A DNA stretch of 64,000 nucleotides, taken from Lonicera japonica (Eukaryota > Streptophyta > Magnoliopsida > Dipsacales > Caprifoliaceae). The notes beneath the pieces are model-generated. The model did no database searches. It was not told the DNA's origin and saw only the letters and a list, made by a program, of their open reading frames with translations. This document shows, one piece after another, positions 35,641 through 48,539 of this stretch; the stretch's first letter is position 1, and every line of letters begins with the position of its first letter. Both the position numbers and the translations under genes were made by a program. Location of the stretch: NCBI GenBank assembly GCA_021464415.1, contig CM038467.1, forward strand, positions 68,891,393 through 68,955,392, read 5' to 3'.

Positions 35641-36602
35641 TTATAGAAAAATAGGATTTGATCCCTCTTTTTAAAACATACGAGGGATGAGGAACACCTA
35701 ATTTTCTCCTTCTAGTGAACCTTTTGACGATATGTTTCCTTTAATTACATAACTCCAAGCTGGAAAATCATGTCCAAATGACAATTTTACCCTTGTCTTT
35801 GATTTTAGAAAGTTGTAGGGTTTACTTAAATGGGTTTATGGATTGAGATAATTTTATTTTAATTTTCAATTTAACATGGAAACTATAATTTTTGAATTTG
35901 TAATTTTATTAAATTAATTAAATTAATTCAACTTTTGAAATTCAAATTAAACAGTTATTATTGCTGATTTTGTGTCTCTATTATTAAATCCATTTTTTTT
36001 ATATATATTTTATATGAAAATATATGTTATAAACTATATTAGTATATTTCTAAATTTTACATTTATAATTATATCACATGTATCTGTACATAATTGTTCA
36101 TCTGTAGAATTTTCCACTATATAACTCTTTTATTGTTCTTCGCAATTTTTCGGTGCATATCTGTTTTTATATTTTAATCGTTTCGAATAAAAATATATAT
36201 GTTTTTACAGTCCATTATTGTGTATAACATACATTACAGGCATCCTAATTTTTATGTTTAATATCATATCTGTTTTTATATACTTGTTAAAATCCTAGTT
36301 TTCTATATATTTTTCTATATTGTAATACATATATTTGTATATATTATTAAATATATTTTTATTCACATTTTCAATGATATATATATCTATTACAAAAAAA
36401 ATTATAATTATTTTACATGTATCTGTAATGTACATTAGTATTATATATTTGTTACATTTTAATGTTTATAATTATTTTACATTTGTATGTAGTATTCAAT
36501 ATCATTAAATCTATTTTTAAGTTTTATGTTTATATATATATATATATCTATTTTAATTTCATGTTTATAATTATTTTTCAAGTATCCATTAATATTCACG
36601 GC

Positions 36603-36633
<31 letters not shown>

Positions 36634-37210
36634 TATTAAATTTATATTTATATATTTTTTCATTACATATCTGTTACATACATTAGTATTTTATATATGT
36701 TACATTTTCATGTTTATAATTATTTTGCACGATGTACTATACTATATTATTTATTTTATTTTTATATATATTTTCAATTTATGCTTATGAATATATATTC
36801 AATTAATTCTTATACCAAACAAATAATACTAAGACTTACACAAAATGACCATAATAATTTATAAAAGTACATAAACGCAAATAACTTTTAATGATAGTAT
36901 GCAGGTATATATATACATATTTAAGCGTTAATTTACATATTATTATATGTTTTATTTTAGTTTTTAAAAACTATATTTAAATCAAAACATAATTATAAAG
37001 AAATCTGTTGTAAATGGTAATTATTTATAATCAATTTACTAGAAATATATTCATCAATCATAATTATTACCTTAATTAACAAGTCGTGGGTAATATTGTC
37101 AAAAAGCCATAACATTAATTGATAGATTAGTGTTAATTCAAGTAAAGAGGACTAACCACTAATTTTCAAATGGTAGTAGTGCTAAACCCTAATAAGTTTC
37201 AAAGATAGGG
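35641..37210. other. Insertion inside a hairpin arm, very AT-rich
   Basis: Splits the right arm of the second hairpin. Its two ends have weakly similar inverted text (CCCTCTTTTTAAAACAT against CCCCTATCTTTGAAACTT) and TTATTTAT-like flanks, suggesting a transposed element of unknown class. The interior holds (TA)n and (CA)n runs near 36530-36640; no gene. Confidence 0.4.
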
Positions 37211-37787
37211 GTGTACTACTTATTTATATATAGTTAATACTAATAGCTAATGTATTCATATTGGGAAACATTTCTTACACTCTCAATATGAATACGTACA
37301 TTTGTCCAATGTATTTCCGTTTTATTAGTACTTCCTGGATTCATGAAAAGCATAAAAGTACGTTTGATTTTCAATACTAGCTAGTACTTCATTTGTTATC
37401 TATATAATCCATAAAGCCTAAAAGATAAAATTATTTCAATTCAAAATATATAGTATAAGTGATGTTAATATACATGTTTCTAAGACAATCTTATGCAAAT
37501 ATATTAGTCTCCCCAATCAACAGATTTTAGAAATAAAATCCCACTAAAACCCATTATAGTCTCACCGGTCACTGGATTTACACACACACACATATATATA
37601 TATATATATTTGACACACTAGAGATCCATGATAAGATGGAAAACTCACCAAATCATGATGAATGAGAGAGATCTGTCAAAGATAATGAAGAACCCCTTTT
37701 ATTCAATGGAGAAAATGAAGATAAATAGCTCCCTTCTTTGTAATTTTTTTCCGGTGAGAGGAAGGGTTTTTTGTATTTGATAGGTGG

Positions 37788-37794
<7 letters not shown>

Positions 37795-37827
<33 letters not shown>
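37795..37827. repeat. (GA)n microsatellite
   Basis: Uninterrupted GA dinucleotide run just after GGCATGG. Confidence 0.95.
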
Positions 37828-37829
<2 letters not shown>

Positions 37830-37859
37830 CCCATATGACCCATCAACTCTTTAATTTTA

Positions 37860-38160
37860 ACAAGCATGCATGAATCATGATCCATCAACTCCCTTTTTCT
37901 CTATCATGCAACACACATGCTAGTTAAGCCACGCCAAAATACAACATTAATTTAGGTGATAGGCTAGCTTTATTGACATGTACCATCACCTTCCCTTTTT
38001 TCTTCTTTTTTCTATTTATGTGACATTGTCTGGTTTGAATTTGACACTTAATTTTAATTTAAAAGGGTTTTTGCACATGCCCCAAAAATTATAATTTAAT
38101 AACATTTATAGATAAAATTAGTTTATTATAATCTATAAAATAAAATTTATTGTTTATTTT
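37860..38160 (+). repeat. Direct repeat, copy 2 (partner at 30215-30560)
   Basis: Diverged copy in the same orientation, lacking several short blocks of copy 1. It is immediately preceded by a (GA)n microsatellite. Confidence 0.8.
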
Positions 38161-39230
38161 ACGCGTATAAAATGTTAATAAAAAATATTTCACATTGAAT
38201 CTAATGTTCATGTAGGGTGCTTTTCCCAAAGTGTTTTTAATAAAAAGATTCTTTTTTCCTTCCAAACAGTACTGATGTTGACTATTTAGAAATTAATTTT
38301 GTTGAAAACTTGAGTGATCCCATTCTCCCTTTCTTTTTGGGATTGGATTTTACTTCTATTTGTTTGGTGGATAATTCTAATAATCCCCAAATTAAAAATG
38401 GCTCAAAACCCAAAGCTTTTTAAACCACTCACCCGATTGTTCACAAAATGGCAATTTTTTGGCCTAGCTAAGTCACTTTTTAAATTAAATAATTAAATTA
38501 TATTATTTTTAAATTTATTAATCAAAATAACATATTTTAAAACTAGTGATTTGAAATTATTATTTTAAAGGTAAAATAATAATTTAGAATAACTATTTTT
38601 ATTAACAAATAGTAAAATCAAATCAATATTTTTCTCAATTTCATAAAAAGAGTGATTTGATCTCACTATATATCAACAAAAATAGTGATTCCAAATCACA
38701 TTTTTACTTTTGAAATAGTGATTTCAAATTACTATTTCTAAAATATATTATTTTAACAAATAAATTAAAAAGTGAATTAAATAAACAAATTTATTTAAAA
38801 AATGGACTTCTTTTGAAAAAGAAATACAAAATGGCATTAACTTTAAATTTTCTTTTTTGATAAATGTGCTCTTAATGACAACTATTCATTCACGCGGATC
38901 TCTAGGTGGTCCCCTTTCTTTAAATTTTAATTCTAAAAAAAGTAGTTGTAAATATTTTATTTTACTACAATAATAAGGAAAAAAAAATTCATTTCGAATG
39001 ATACTCAAACTTAAAACCTTTCACTAATTATGTATAAACAAAAAAAATTGTGTGGTTTAACCCACATTTTGTCCAACTTTGGCCTTTAAGCCCCCTTCTA
39101 TGAGAAATCATGGGTTCGCCCATGCTTATATGTGTGATTCGGATCTAAGATTTCTTGGATCCAAATGAGCTCTTGTGTTGTCCTCATTACTTGGATCATT
39201 GATTTGTCTATATTAAAAACGAATTTTGAG
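38161..39230. other. AT-rich intergenic stretch
   Basis: No gene recognised; contains several short runs of the type TTTGAAATTA(C/T)TATTT (about 38545-38760) repeated loosely. Confidence 0.5.
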
Positions 39231-39239
39231 GGGACATAA

Positions 39240-39610
39240 AATTATTGTTGAACTTCTGGGCTGGGCCAACCCAACACTTTGTGGCCCACGAACCAAACCC
39301 GATTCAGAGGTGTAGCAATCAAAGGGTCAACAAAGAGCCATTTTGACGCTCGGCACACCTCGATGTCGGCCAGATCGCGTGACCAACACGCTCTACAAGA
39401 TAGAGAACGTGCGGAATGATGTGATGAAACTTTATTCATCACGAGGAATACGTACAAAGCCACCAGCTTGTGATGGAAGTTACCCATCCACGCCGCTTCT
39501 CACCCGCTCGGGTAAAACACAACCACCAAATTATGACATCTTTGTGATGTAAAAGTGACTGGTCTTTCATGCAAATTATTTCATAATTAATGCAGGGGGA
39601 CCCACGTCTT
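39240..39610. other. GC-richer island of unknown origin
   Basis: Stands out from the AT-rich surroundings by CpG-containing text (GACGCTCGGC, GATGTCGGCCAGATCGCGTG, CACGCCGCTTCTCACCCGCTCG). Open frames of 69 (plus) and 81 (minus) codons exist but show no domain. It could be a captured gene piece or part of an unrecognised element. Confidence 0.4.
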
Positions 39611-41535
39611 ACCTCAACCTTTTATTAGTCATGCACCATCATAGAGCATTGTAACCTTAATTCTATGCAAGAAGGGGGGTCGATTTCTATTACTAAGGAA
39701 TCTAGAGAAAGGGGGGGGGGGGGGGAGAGTAAATGATAATAAAAGTCGGTACTAGCTTGTCTTCTTGTTCTTAACTCCATTGTTAAAGCAATAACAACAT
39801 ACATAAAGAAGGACGTACTGTCAGTAGAATTAAAACTCACTAAAGGAACCTACTTACAAAGAAAATATCGTTGTCTTAACTCTCATACTACTAACGGTGT
39901 ATTCATACTCACGAAGAATATTATCTCTGTCAGACCGGCCAAATTTTCGGCCACCTACAAATTCTATTTCACCGAATTTTTAGTGTGGGATAATTAAGTA
40001 CGGAAATTGAATTTCTAAAAATATAAAGCAATGACAACATTAAAGTATAACAACTTTTACATATTTTTTTTATGTATGGAAAAACTGTAATAAAATTGAA
40101 AAACAAAATATCATTAATTTTATGACTTGGCTTCACTATTTTGAGAGTATGTTTTTCCTCTCTCAAACATTTTTCTAAGGAGTTAAGCACATATATATAT
40201 ATATATTAAGAGTTTCACCGTAAAAAAGGACAACTAAATGTACAACTTTTAAATCTCAAATGTCTTTTCTCTAATGGAGCAATTATTTGATTCACCACAT
40301 GAAGGAGCAGTCACATGCTTCCTTGCCAATTGTCTTTTTTCTAATAGAGCAATTATTTAGTGTGTTTTTTATTTTATTTTATTTTATTTTTTTTTTGTTA
40401 AGAAGAAGAAGAAGGAGATACTTATGAATATAAAAATTGTGCAAACTAAATCTAAATTAGTTGAGAGATAAAATAAGGGTGGCGCTATTGCTACACCCCA
40501 ATATTATCTCTAACACTCCCTTACAAAAAATGCAATTGTTTTACTAATGCCAAACACCACCAAATTTTTTTAACCTCAACCATTAACGATTAATAATCAT
40601 TAATTAATTAATTACTCTTATCCATTTATACTTAATCATTTATTTATCATTAATAACTCATTTTTATTACACCCACTTCATTTATGCCCAATGATTAACA
40701 CTCAACATAGCATGGAAAAATCCTCATCTAATAAAACAGAGCATGGCAAAATCCTCATCTAAAAGAGTAAAAACCAGAAAATTGAGCATGACCTTTTAAT
40801 ATACCCAGTTGCCAAAAATCCATTTGTCAATCCACCAATAAACACGACTTCTTGTTTATAATTTTTCGGTAAAACTCCGACAAGAACGAACGCATTGACT
40901 TGTTGATTGAGGTGCTTTCGATTGTACTCGATCCCACGTAACCGAGTACAATGGAATTCTTCAATTCTTTGCAGCCTAACACACCTTCTTGGGGTTGAAG
41001 GTTTGCTTGGTTGGATAGGACCAAAATAGATTGATCCACTTGGTTTTATGAAGTCGAGTGTTTATCTTAGCTGACCTCGGTTCACATGAATCCAAGCTAT
41101 TCAGGTCACATTGGATTATGTTGCATCGATCAAAATTCAGAGATTAGGTGGATAAGAGCTTGGGAAGATAGAAAAGGGAAAAAAAAAAAAATTGGACTCG
41201 GCTCAGTAGAACCATGTCCTTTGCTTCAACTCGGTTCTGTTTAGCCGAAGGAAACTTCATACAAGTTCCTCCCATCTCTCTCTGGTTCATTGGTTGATTG
41301 TTTGGTTGGTGGATTGAATGATCCGAGTTTCTTTGAGAAGGGAGATGAGACGGGTGTGCGACAAATTAGAGCGAAAAAAGGGGTTTAGTCTGTATGTACG
41401 TATTAGTATAGAGACTCGTTGAAAAGAAAAATGAACCAAATCAATTAGGTTGGATAGGAATAGGAAGAGAAAAGGATGAAGAAGAGGAAGGTTTTTTTTT
41501 GTTTTGTTAATTTCTTCTTCTAAGATTAATTATGA
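39611..41535. other. Intergenic stretch with simple repeats
   Basis: Poly-G run at about 39711-39725 and (AT)n near 40190-40206. A 70-codon minus frame (41039-40827) followed by a TC-rich region has no recognised domain. No gene called. Confidence 0.5.
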
Positions 41536-41538
41536 GAG

Positions 41539-41540
<2 letters not shown>

Positions 41541-41598
<58 letters not shown>

Positions 41599-41633
41599 GT
41601 TATCATCATCATCATCATCATCATCATTATTAT
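41541..41633. repeat. (ATT)n followed by (CAT)n microsatellite
   Basis: Pure ATT trinucleotides to about 41598, then CATCATCAT to 41626, then ATT again. Confidence 0.95.
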
Positions 41634-41639
41634 TACAAC

Positions 41640-42813
41640 TAATTAACATTATTTAAAGGTGGATGGGTGGCCATTGGGGTGGAAGGAAGTACAACATTAT
41701 ATTTGAGGAGTGTTATAAAAAAAGAAGAAGTGTTATAAAAAAATTTGGTGTGTGGCAATAATGCCACCTTAAAATAACACTCTTTTGTAAACAAACGTTG
41801 GAAATTATTGAAAAATATTACCTAAATTTTAGGATATTTTTTCGAAATAATTTATTGAATATTAAAGTATCGAGGAACACAAAATGTGTATACTGTCCTT
41901 GCTTCTTGGTTCCCTAAAGAGTTCAGATTTTGCACACCAATGCTCACGTAGAAGTTTCAACCTTTTGTGAGTGCCTCTCCATGGCATAGTGTAAAGTGTA
42001 CTATAAAATGTTAAATCTAGTTTATCAACATATAAAAAATGGCAGCGCACGTAAAATTTAAAATGATTTTAAAAAATATATTAAATATCTTCTTACTCAT
42101 AAACGACATGTTTTATATCATCTAAGCCCACACAATAAAATAAAATATGATTAAATACTTTGTTTTAGTTAAAGCGCAATTAAATAAAGTGTAATTTCAC
42201 TGTCACATATATGCCTTATAATAGTTGTATACCATATGTCAATAATCGTATGTATAGGAATGATTCTAAAGCTTTTGGCCTCAAACGAAATTAATGATTT
42301 GAAGTTAAGATTTCAGAAATCAAATAAAGTCACACCCAAAATCTGACACAAAAATGGAGAAAGATGTTCTTAGTTTTATTATAAACGACAACGTGATACC
42401 ATAATTTAAAAAGACATCCTAGTATTTGTATATTCTTTTTCAAAATAAAAAGGTACCTGTATATAATTAGTCTTTCCAATGTCTCTTATGGTCCTACCAT
42501 ACATATGATATCACCAATTCAAAATTGGCTGGTGAATTAAAGCAGTGTAAAATTTTGAATTGTCAATTTTATTCCCATGGTCTGCATGATTAATATATAC
42601 AATAATTCTTGTAAAAAGGCATAGCAAAAAAATGGGAGAAAATCATAATTTAATTAGACCATCAAACTCTATACACAATAATTCGCACATTAATTACTCT
42701 ATTGTTGGAGATCCCCCAAATATTCAATCCCGAAATCTCTTCAATTCAAGTAGACACTTTTTAACTCAAAACTAATCCACTAGTTTAAAAAAAGTTAAAA
42801 CATAATAAAATTA
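41640..42813. other. AT-rich intergenic stretch with dispersed repeat
   Basis: 42240-42500 is related to 43430-43620 and 49790-50075 (shared AAATGG(A/G)GAAAGAT, ACTTTTTCAAAATAAAA and AATGTCTCTTA(T/C)GGTC). No gene recognised. Confidence 0.6.
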
Positions 42814-43109
42814 GGGTCCGTGTGATAACAATGTGAAAAAGGAAAATAATTTTTTTGTGAGAAGTTGGAAAATAAGTTTAGGCATGTGGTAATGTATCTT
42901 CTTACTTTGCGGGTTTTTCCATAGAAAAATTTTCTTTGATGGTTTAAGAAAAAATTTTCCACAAAAAGTAACGAAGGACGAAAGACATTCACTCATAAAA
43001 ATGAACTTGACATGATGAGTATATTATCACATGCTAAAACATATTTTTTAACTTCTTACCAAATCACCTGTTTTTAAATTTTTTTTTCATGTTTTTATTA
43101 AACGTTACC
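42814..43109. mobile_element. MITE with TTA target duplication
   Basis: Inverted ends GGGTCCGTGTGATAACAATG and, inverted, GGTAACGTTTAATAAAAACATG, flanked by TTA (42811-42813 and 43110-43112). 296 bp, non-coding; PIF/Harbinger type inferred from the TSD. Confidence 0.58.
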
Positions 43110-43794
43110 TTAGATAAGTAATGAATATATCCAAATAGGAAAGAAGAGGAAAGGGCCACAAGAATCAAAACATGCAACATATTAGCAGACGAATGGAGAT
43201 GTATGGTGAGCAATCTCACAGGGTTCTAATATATTATAATTATTATTTATGCAAAAAGCTCAATATTTTATATGGGTTAGTGTTGTTAAATTGATTATAC
43301 CTACTACAGAATATGTATTATTTTAAAAATATATGGTACAATGTAACTTTTGAAAGTAATATTTTACCCTACTAATAATCATAATTGTTTTGATAATAAA
43401 TGTAACTTTTATATAATATATTAGAATAGGACTTCATCTCAATAATTAAGATGTGGGCCAAATTCAGGCTTTTAAGTAAGATTTCAAAAAATCAAATAAT
43501 AGAGTGATCTCTAAAATGTGATACAAAAATGGGGAAAGATGTATATACTTTTATGTACTTTTTCAAAAAAAGAACATCTTAGTACTTGTATATACTTTTA
43601 AAAATAAAAAAGAAGAAGGGGGTACCTTTCTTAATTTATTTTGCTATTCAAAAACGGAAACTGTTATTGACACACAACAATTGTTCTATAATACTCGTAT
43701 TGACTCGGCCCCTACAGAGTGAGCATATGTTAACATATATACTCGAAACTTAGGAACTAAACTAATGTATTTTTTTTTCACCCAACAATAGTCA

Positions 43795-44250
43795 TTTCCA
43801 AGGGTGCAATTTGGTCAGAAAAGCCACTTTTCCCCTCAGAAAAAGCTATTTCCCCTCAGAAAAAGCTATTTCCGACAGCTAGGTGCCCTCGGTGGTCCTC
43901 GGAAAAAATGTTATCGGAAATAGTCTTTTTTCGACCAATCTCGAAAAAAGATATATTTTCGACACCCAATCATGGTCGTAAATAATTTGTCAGTGGTCGA
44001 AAATTCTCACTCCTAAACGATGACAAATATTATTTTCGACAAAATTGTTTTATTGGAAATAGTTCATTGCTTGTCGGAAAAAACTGGTCGGTAGTCAATC
44101 CATTTTTTTCCAAGGATTTATTTCTGACAAATAGTAATGATCGGAAAAAACTATTTTCAATAAAAAATATCTAATTCCGACAACTATTTGTCATCGAAAT
44201 TAAATAAATTTCGAGGGTCATATTTCCTCGAAAATTGATATTTTCTATAG
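43795..44250. mobile_element. Probable CACTA-type terminal fragment
   Basis: Many short repeats TCGGAAA(A/T)A, TTTTCGAC and CGACAA in both orientations resemble CACTA subterminal repeats, and the right end reads GATATTTTCTATAG, like a decayed CACTA terminus. It includes a 20-bp tandem duplication (CCCCTCAGAAAAAGCTATTT, 43834-43873). No transposase frame is present. Confidence 0.42.
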
Positions 44251-44426
44251 GAAAAATATAATATAATATTTTCGAGAATGATTTGTGCACGTATACTCGA
44301 TTTTTAAAAGTCGAATAAATAAAATAGAGCGTTAAAAAATATTTTATTGTGTGCCAATAGCAATCTTAATTTTTGAAGAAGGGGGTACTTGTATATTCTT
44401 AATAGCGTGACACTAGTGAGTATGTT

Positions 44427-44434
44427 GTTATTAA

Positions 44435-44489
<55 letters not shown>

Positions 44490-44490
44490 T
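44427..44490. repeat. (ATT)n microsatellite
   Basis: Long pure ATT/TTA trinucleotide array; the poly-Asn minus-strand frame across it is an artefact. Confidence 0.95.
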
Positions 44491-44499
44491 AACATATTA

Positions 44500-45949
44500 T
44501 TCAAACTTGTGTCCAATAAATGACATCTGACTAAACCACTCTCAATAGTGTGCCACTAGTCAGTATGTTATTATTATTATTATCTTTAATTTTTTTTATG
44601 TTGTTGTTGTTGATAAATTTACCGCCAAAATAATATTCATAAAAGATAAAACGTCTCAAAAGTTATCTTTAAAGTTAAAATGTTATCTTTAAAGTTCATA
44701 TAAAACGTCTCAAAAGTTACGGTGCAAATAAATTTAAATTACACATTTGTACCAGAGATAGTTTTCAGAGTGATTTTTTTCTTTGTAAAAAATAAAGAAG
44801 TTAGAGTGATAAATGATAGAAATTACTTAAAAATTCATTTTCTTTATAATTAAATTAAAACGTACTTTAATTCAATGTTCCCTATTTTCTCCGACAATTT
44901 CGTTCATGGTTCCTAAGTACACTTATTTTATTTTTTTTTTATTTTTTTCTTCTTACAGCAAACAACAAATTTAATGAGGTAGTTGGAGATGGTTGTAATT
45001 TAATGGGGAAATTTATTATCGATTTGTGGCTCAACACAGTTAGCATTTTCTTGGACGGTCTAACGTATTGATGTAAATTTAAACTATGACGTAAATTTAT
45101 TTTTTGTAGTCCATCGATACATAATTTGAATTCAAGATTTTCCGTTAATGGAAAGTAAGTTTTTAGTTAATCATAGTCGTTAAATATGATAAAAATTTAA
45201 AATAAAGATTTGTACATCTAGCATTCTAACATTTTTCTTAAACTGCTGTCAAAATTAAAATTTATAAGAAAAATTGGGAATGTTCCTACTTTGGGATAAC
45301 CTAAATTATTACATATAGGAGTTTTTTAAAATTGTTCTATGCATTTTAATTGCATCCTTTTTGAGATTTTATTTTTTGTTATGGATGTATCAATTCGCAA
45401 TTTCTATCTTCGTCACATTTGAGTCTGTGCTAAAGACCTGTTTCTTGTTTTTGCTCCGTTTCAAACTCACAGCTTCTTTTTCCAAGAAGAGAGCCATCAA
45501 CATCAACCACCTAAAAGATGATTCGTACATTTTTAAATTAATTTATATTAATATTTTAAGTTTGACCCAACTCCAGTTATTATATATAATAAATATTTGT
45601 AATATAACATATATTTAGAATGTATAAGCAACCTCACTGAAGTCGATTAAAGACTGTCAATATTCAGGCAAAATTGAGTTGTATTTATTTTAAGTATGCA
45701 TTAGATGTTGAGGAATAGTAACTCGAGTAATCTAAGCAGGAATCTGGGAGTATTTGAGAAACAATTTCACTCCCGAGACAAATTAACATGGTACACAACA
45801 AAAATGCAAATAAAATTTAGTTCACATAGTGTACGTTAAGGAAAATAAGATTTCTTTCTCCTAACATAAATCAATGAAAACAAGATTCACGTAAGCTTAT
45901 AAAATTAATAGAACTGAGAATAGAACTGCTGTTTTACAAATTACAACCA
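44500..45949. other. AT-rich intergenic stretch
   Basis: No gene supported. An 85-codon plus frame at 45361 has hydrophobic content only and no domain. Confidence 0.5.
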
Positions 45950-45952
45950 TAA

Positions 45953-46255
45953 GATCTCGTTTGATTCGCGAATTTAAGTACTCAGGAAAGAAATTTATGA
46001 GTACAAATCCCGTAAATACTATCCTAACGAAAGGGAAAGTAAGGAGTAAAGTCATTCTTCTCAAAACTCATGAGATTGATTTTTTCTTATTATTTTTCAG
46101 CATTTATTACAAAAAATTTAGACAACAATATCCTAACCTAAATACTTTCCATACTTTATTAAACTCAAGAAAAGAAACTTGATAAAACTTTTAGTTTTTC
46201 ACACCGAAAAAAAAGATAGAAAAATTAATTTTCCTTCTATAAATCAAACGAGGTT
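45953..46255. mobile_element. MITE with TAA target duplication
   Basis: Ends GATCTCGTTTGATT and, inverted, AACCTCGTTTGATT, flanked by TAA (45950-45952 and 46256-46258). 303 bp. The 73-codon frame inside is not a recognised protein. Confidence 0.65.
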
Positions 46256-46259
46256 TAAA

Positions 46260-48539
46260 AGATATGAGAGAAACCTAAGGTATAATTTCAGAGGTACGTA
46301 CCAATGATGAAACATCCGCCCCAAAATTCATACTTCTTCAATGACTACAACTAGCATCGAATTTATTTCGCACTTGAATTTGAAACAAAAAGCTAAAGAG
46401 TAGGCCTCATTAAAATGGCCAGTAGGCTTTGACTAGTCAACGGGTTTTTGAGTGACCCGACGTCGATAACATTAAGTTCTGGGATGACATTATATTTTTA
46501 GATCATTGGTGGGCTGACCCGGCCCGGAACTTTTAAGGCTCGCCCGTTTGAACCAACCTACCGAATAAATTAAGCCTTTTTTTTTTATTTTTTTTCAACA
46601 GCTTTGTGCCTTTGATTGCTTTGCCGTGTGAGCTCGGACTTGGAAAGTTGGAGGTAGTTTAAATAAGATTATTTAAATTGGGAGTTTTTAAATAACTCAC
46701 ATAATTCGTTTTTTTATTTTAGTAAAATGAATTTATTCTTTTCACTCTACTTAATTTTTTTTTTTAAATTTCTATTCACCTTAATGGTGGGTGAGTTTAC
46801 TAAATGTATTATTGGAACGTTAATTTCGTCGTCGCTAAAACTAAAACGTGAAAATCTTATATAAATCCATAAAAAAAATTATCAAAAACATTCAACCTAC
46901 CCCAACTTTTTTATACACGCTAACGACATACCACCTCTTTTTTGTAAGTCAAATAATAAATTTATTTTTTTATTGCACATCCACAAAATTTATTATTGAT
47001 CTCACAAAATTCCTAATTGGAGATAGGGTCAAGCCCCATAAGTGACAATTTCAAAGATAGTAAAGTGTAAATTTGAAAAATAAAAATAGAAACAACAATA
47101 GTTTTAAACTTTCAGGCGACTAGCTGTTTAAAATGAAACACTTGATCAAAGTAAAAATTAATTAGTTAACACAAGATAGCTACTTTGACCGTTTTCACAA
47201 GCTAATAATAAAATTTCAATTTTTGTAATATTTATGTCTCCTATAGGGCTGTATCTAATTAATTAAAAAAATAAAATAGTTTTTTTATAAAAATAAATCA
47301 TTTATTACAATATTTTGGAACTAGAGTTGTAGAATTATTTGTTGGAAAGAATAGACCTTTTTAATTTTAAAAAATTTAAATGGGCGAAAAGCTAAATTAG
47401 TGGCAATTTTTCCAAGTATGGGGTGAGAAGAAAGAATCTTACGCTGTTTTAGGTTAAGATTGACGTAATACTGACTTTTGGTGGGGTAAGAACACGGATT
47501 ATGTAGGTGTATTTAAGAACACCCTTTAAATTTGAGTAATGATATTAAATACTTTTCAAAATTATTTCAACATGCATTTTAAAATTATTTTTAGTAACAT
47601 TTTTATGCTTGTACACAGATTAGGAATTTATACACTAAAATCTCATTTTCAAAAATTATTAATCTTTGTATTGACAAATGCGATTTCATAGGTGGGGAGG
47701 GGAGTCTTAAATTAAATTTGGTGATTGCCGCTTAATGACATTGACTAAACCTCAAATATCATTTATTTATTTTTTTGCTCTCGTATTTTTTCCTCTAATT
47801 TTGAAGTATTATTTCTTTCTTTTCGTTTTCTTTAATTGAGCATATCTTCTGAGCATGTTTCTTACGAGAAATCTCGGATAACTTGTTGACAGCGTTGATA
47901 GCATTTTTTGAAGTTGTAAGAAATTCAAATCAGTTAGTGGATCTCTTTTCTTTATCTTTCAAAAACACATTAATATTTATGTTTAGAATATTTATCTTTC
48001 GCAGCTTAAATTTCATTTGTAGTAAAAATGTTTATTTAACTGCGCACGCTTCAGCCTAAAACGATTTATTGAGTTACGTTTGGATCCAAACATATTGCAA
48101 CACTCTGTTGGTCCAATCTAAACAGATTTTTAAACTGCAATTTGGTAGTAATAATTTTGAAGAGAAAAATGCAAAAGCTAAACAAATTAACATTTTTTCT
48201 TATACTAAAAACCTCCATGAGTTAAATTGAGTACATACAAATACTGAACACAAATAAATTAATTATGGTAGATCACAAAAACTTTAAAGGAAGAATGCAA
48301 AAGCTGAAATGTATTAAGAAATAAATAAGATTGGTGTTGTATGTTAATGAGTGGTTGCAAGTGGTAAAAGCAAAAAAGACGAAAAAATTGAATGACGTGA
48401 TAAAGTACACAAAAAAATATAGAAGAGTAAAATAATATAACCTCCAAAATTTAGTACTTCAAGTGAATTTACGCGTGAAATGCATTTTTTTCTATGTTAA
48501 TAAACTAGATATAGCTTTTGACATTACAATATACAAATG
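46260..48539. other. AT-rich intergenic stretch with a foldback-family fragment
   Basis: 47832-48010 is a diverged partial copy of the 54125-54310 part of the long foldback element (TTAATTGAGCATATCT, ACGAGAAATCTCG, TTATCTTTCAAAA). Otherwise nothing recognised. Confidence 0.6.

Larger units (their letters stand above)
31700..37405. repeat. Nested long inverted repeats (fold-back cluster)
   Basis: Arm A is 31861-32308 plus 33802-34115 (interrupted by a solo LTR). Its mirror A' is 34172-34905, with the loop at 34116-34171. A second hairpin of the same family has left arm 34925-35240, loop to about 35535, and right arm 35535-35640 plus 37211-37405 (interrupted by 35641-37210). A truncated further copy lies at 31700-31860. 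Landmarks are TACTAG(C/T)TAGTATTTCAT, CATGAATCCA(G/A)TACTAA, AATATGAATACATTCT and CACCTCCTACTTAAC. No coding region. Confidence 0.85.

Noticed and set aside
44304..44516. Poly-asparagine open frame
   Set aside because: Translation of an (ATT)n microsatellite.
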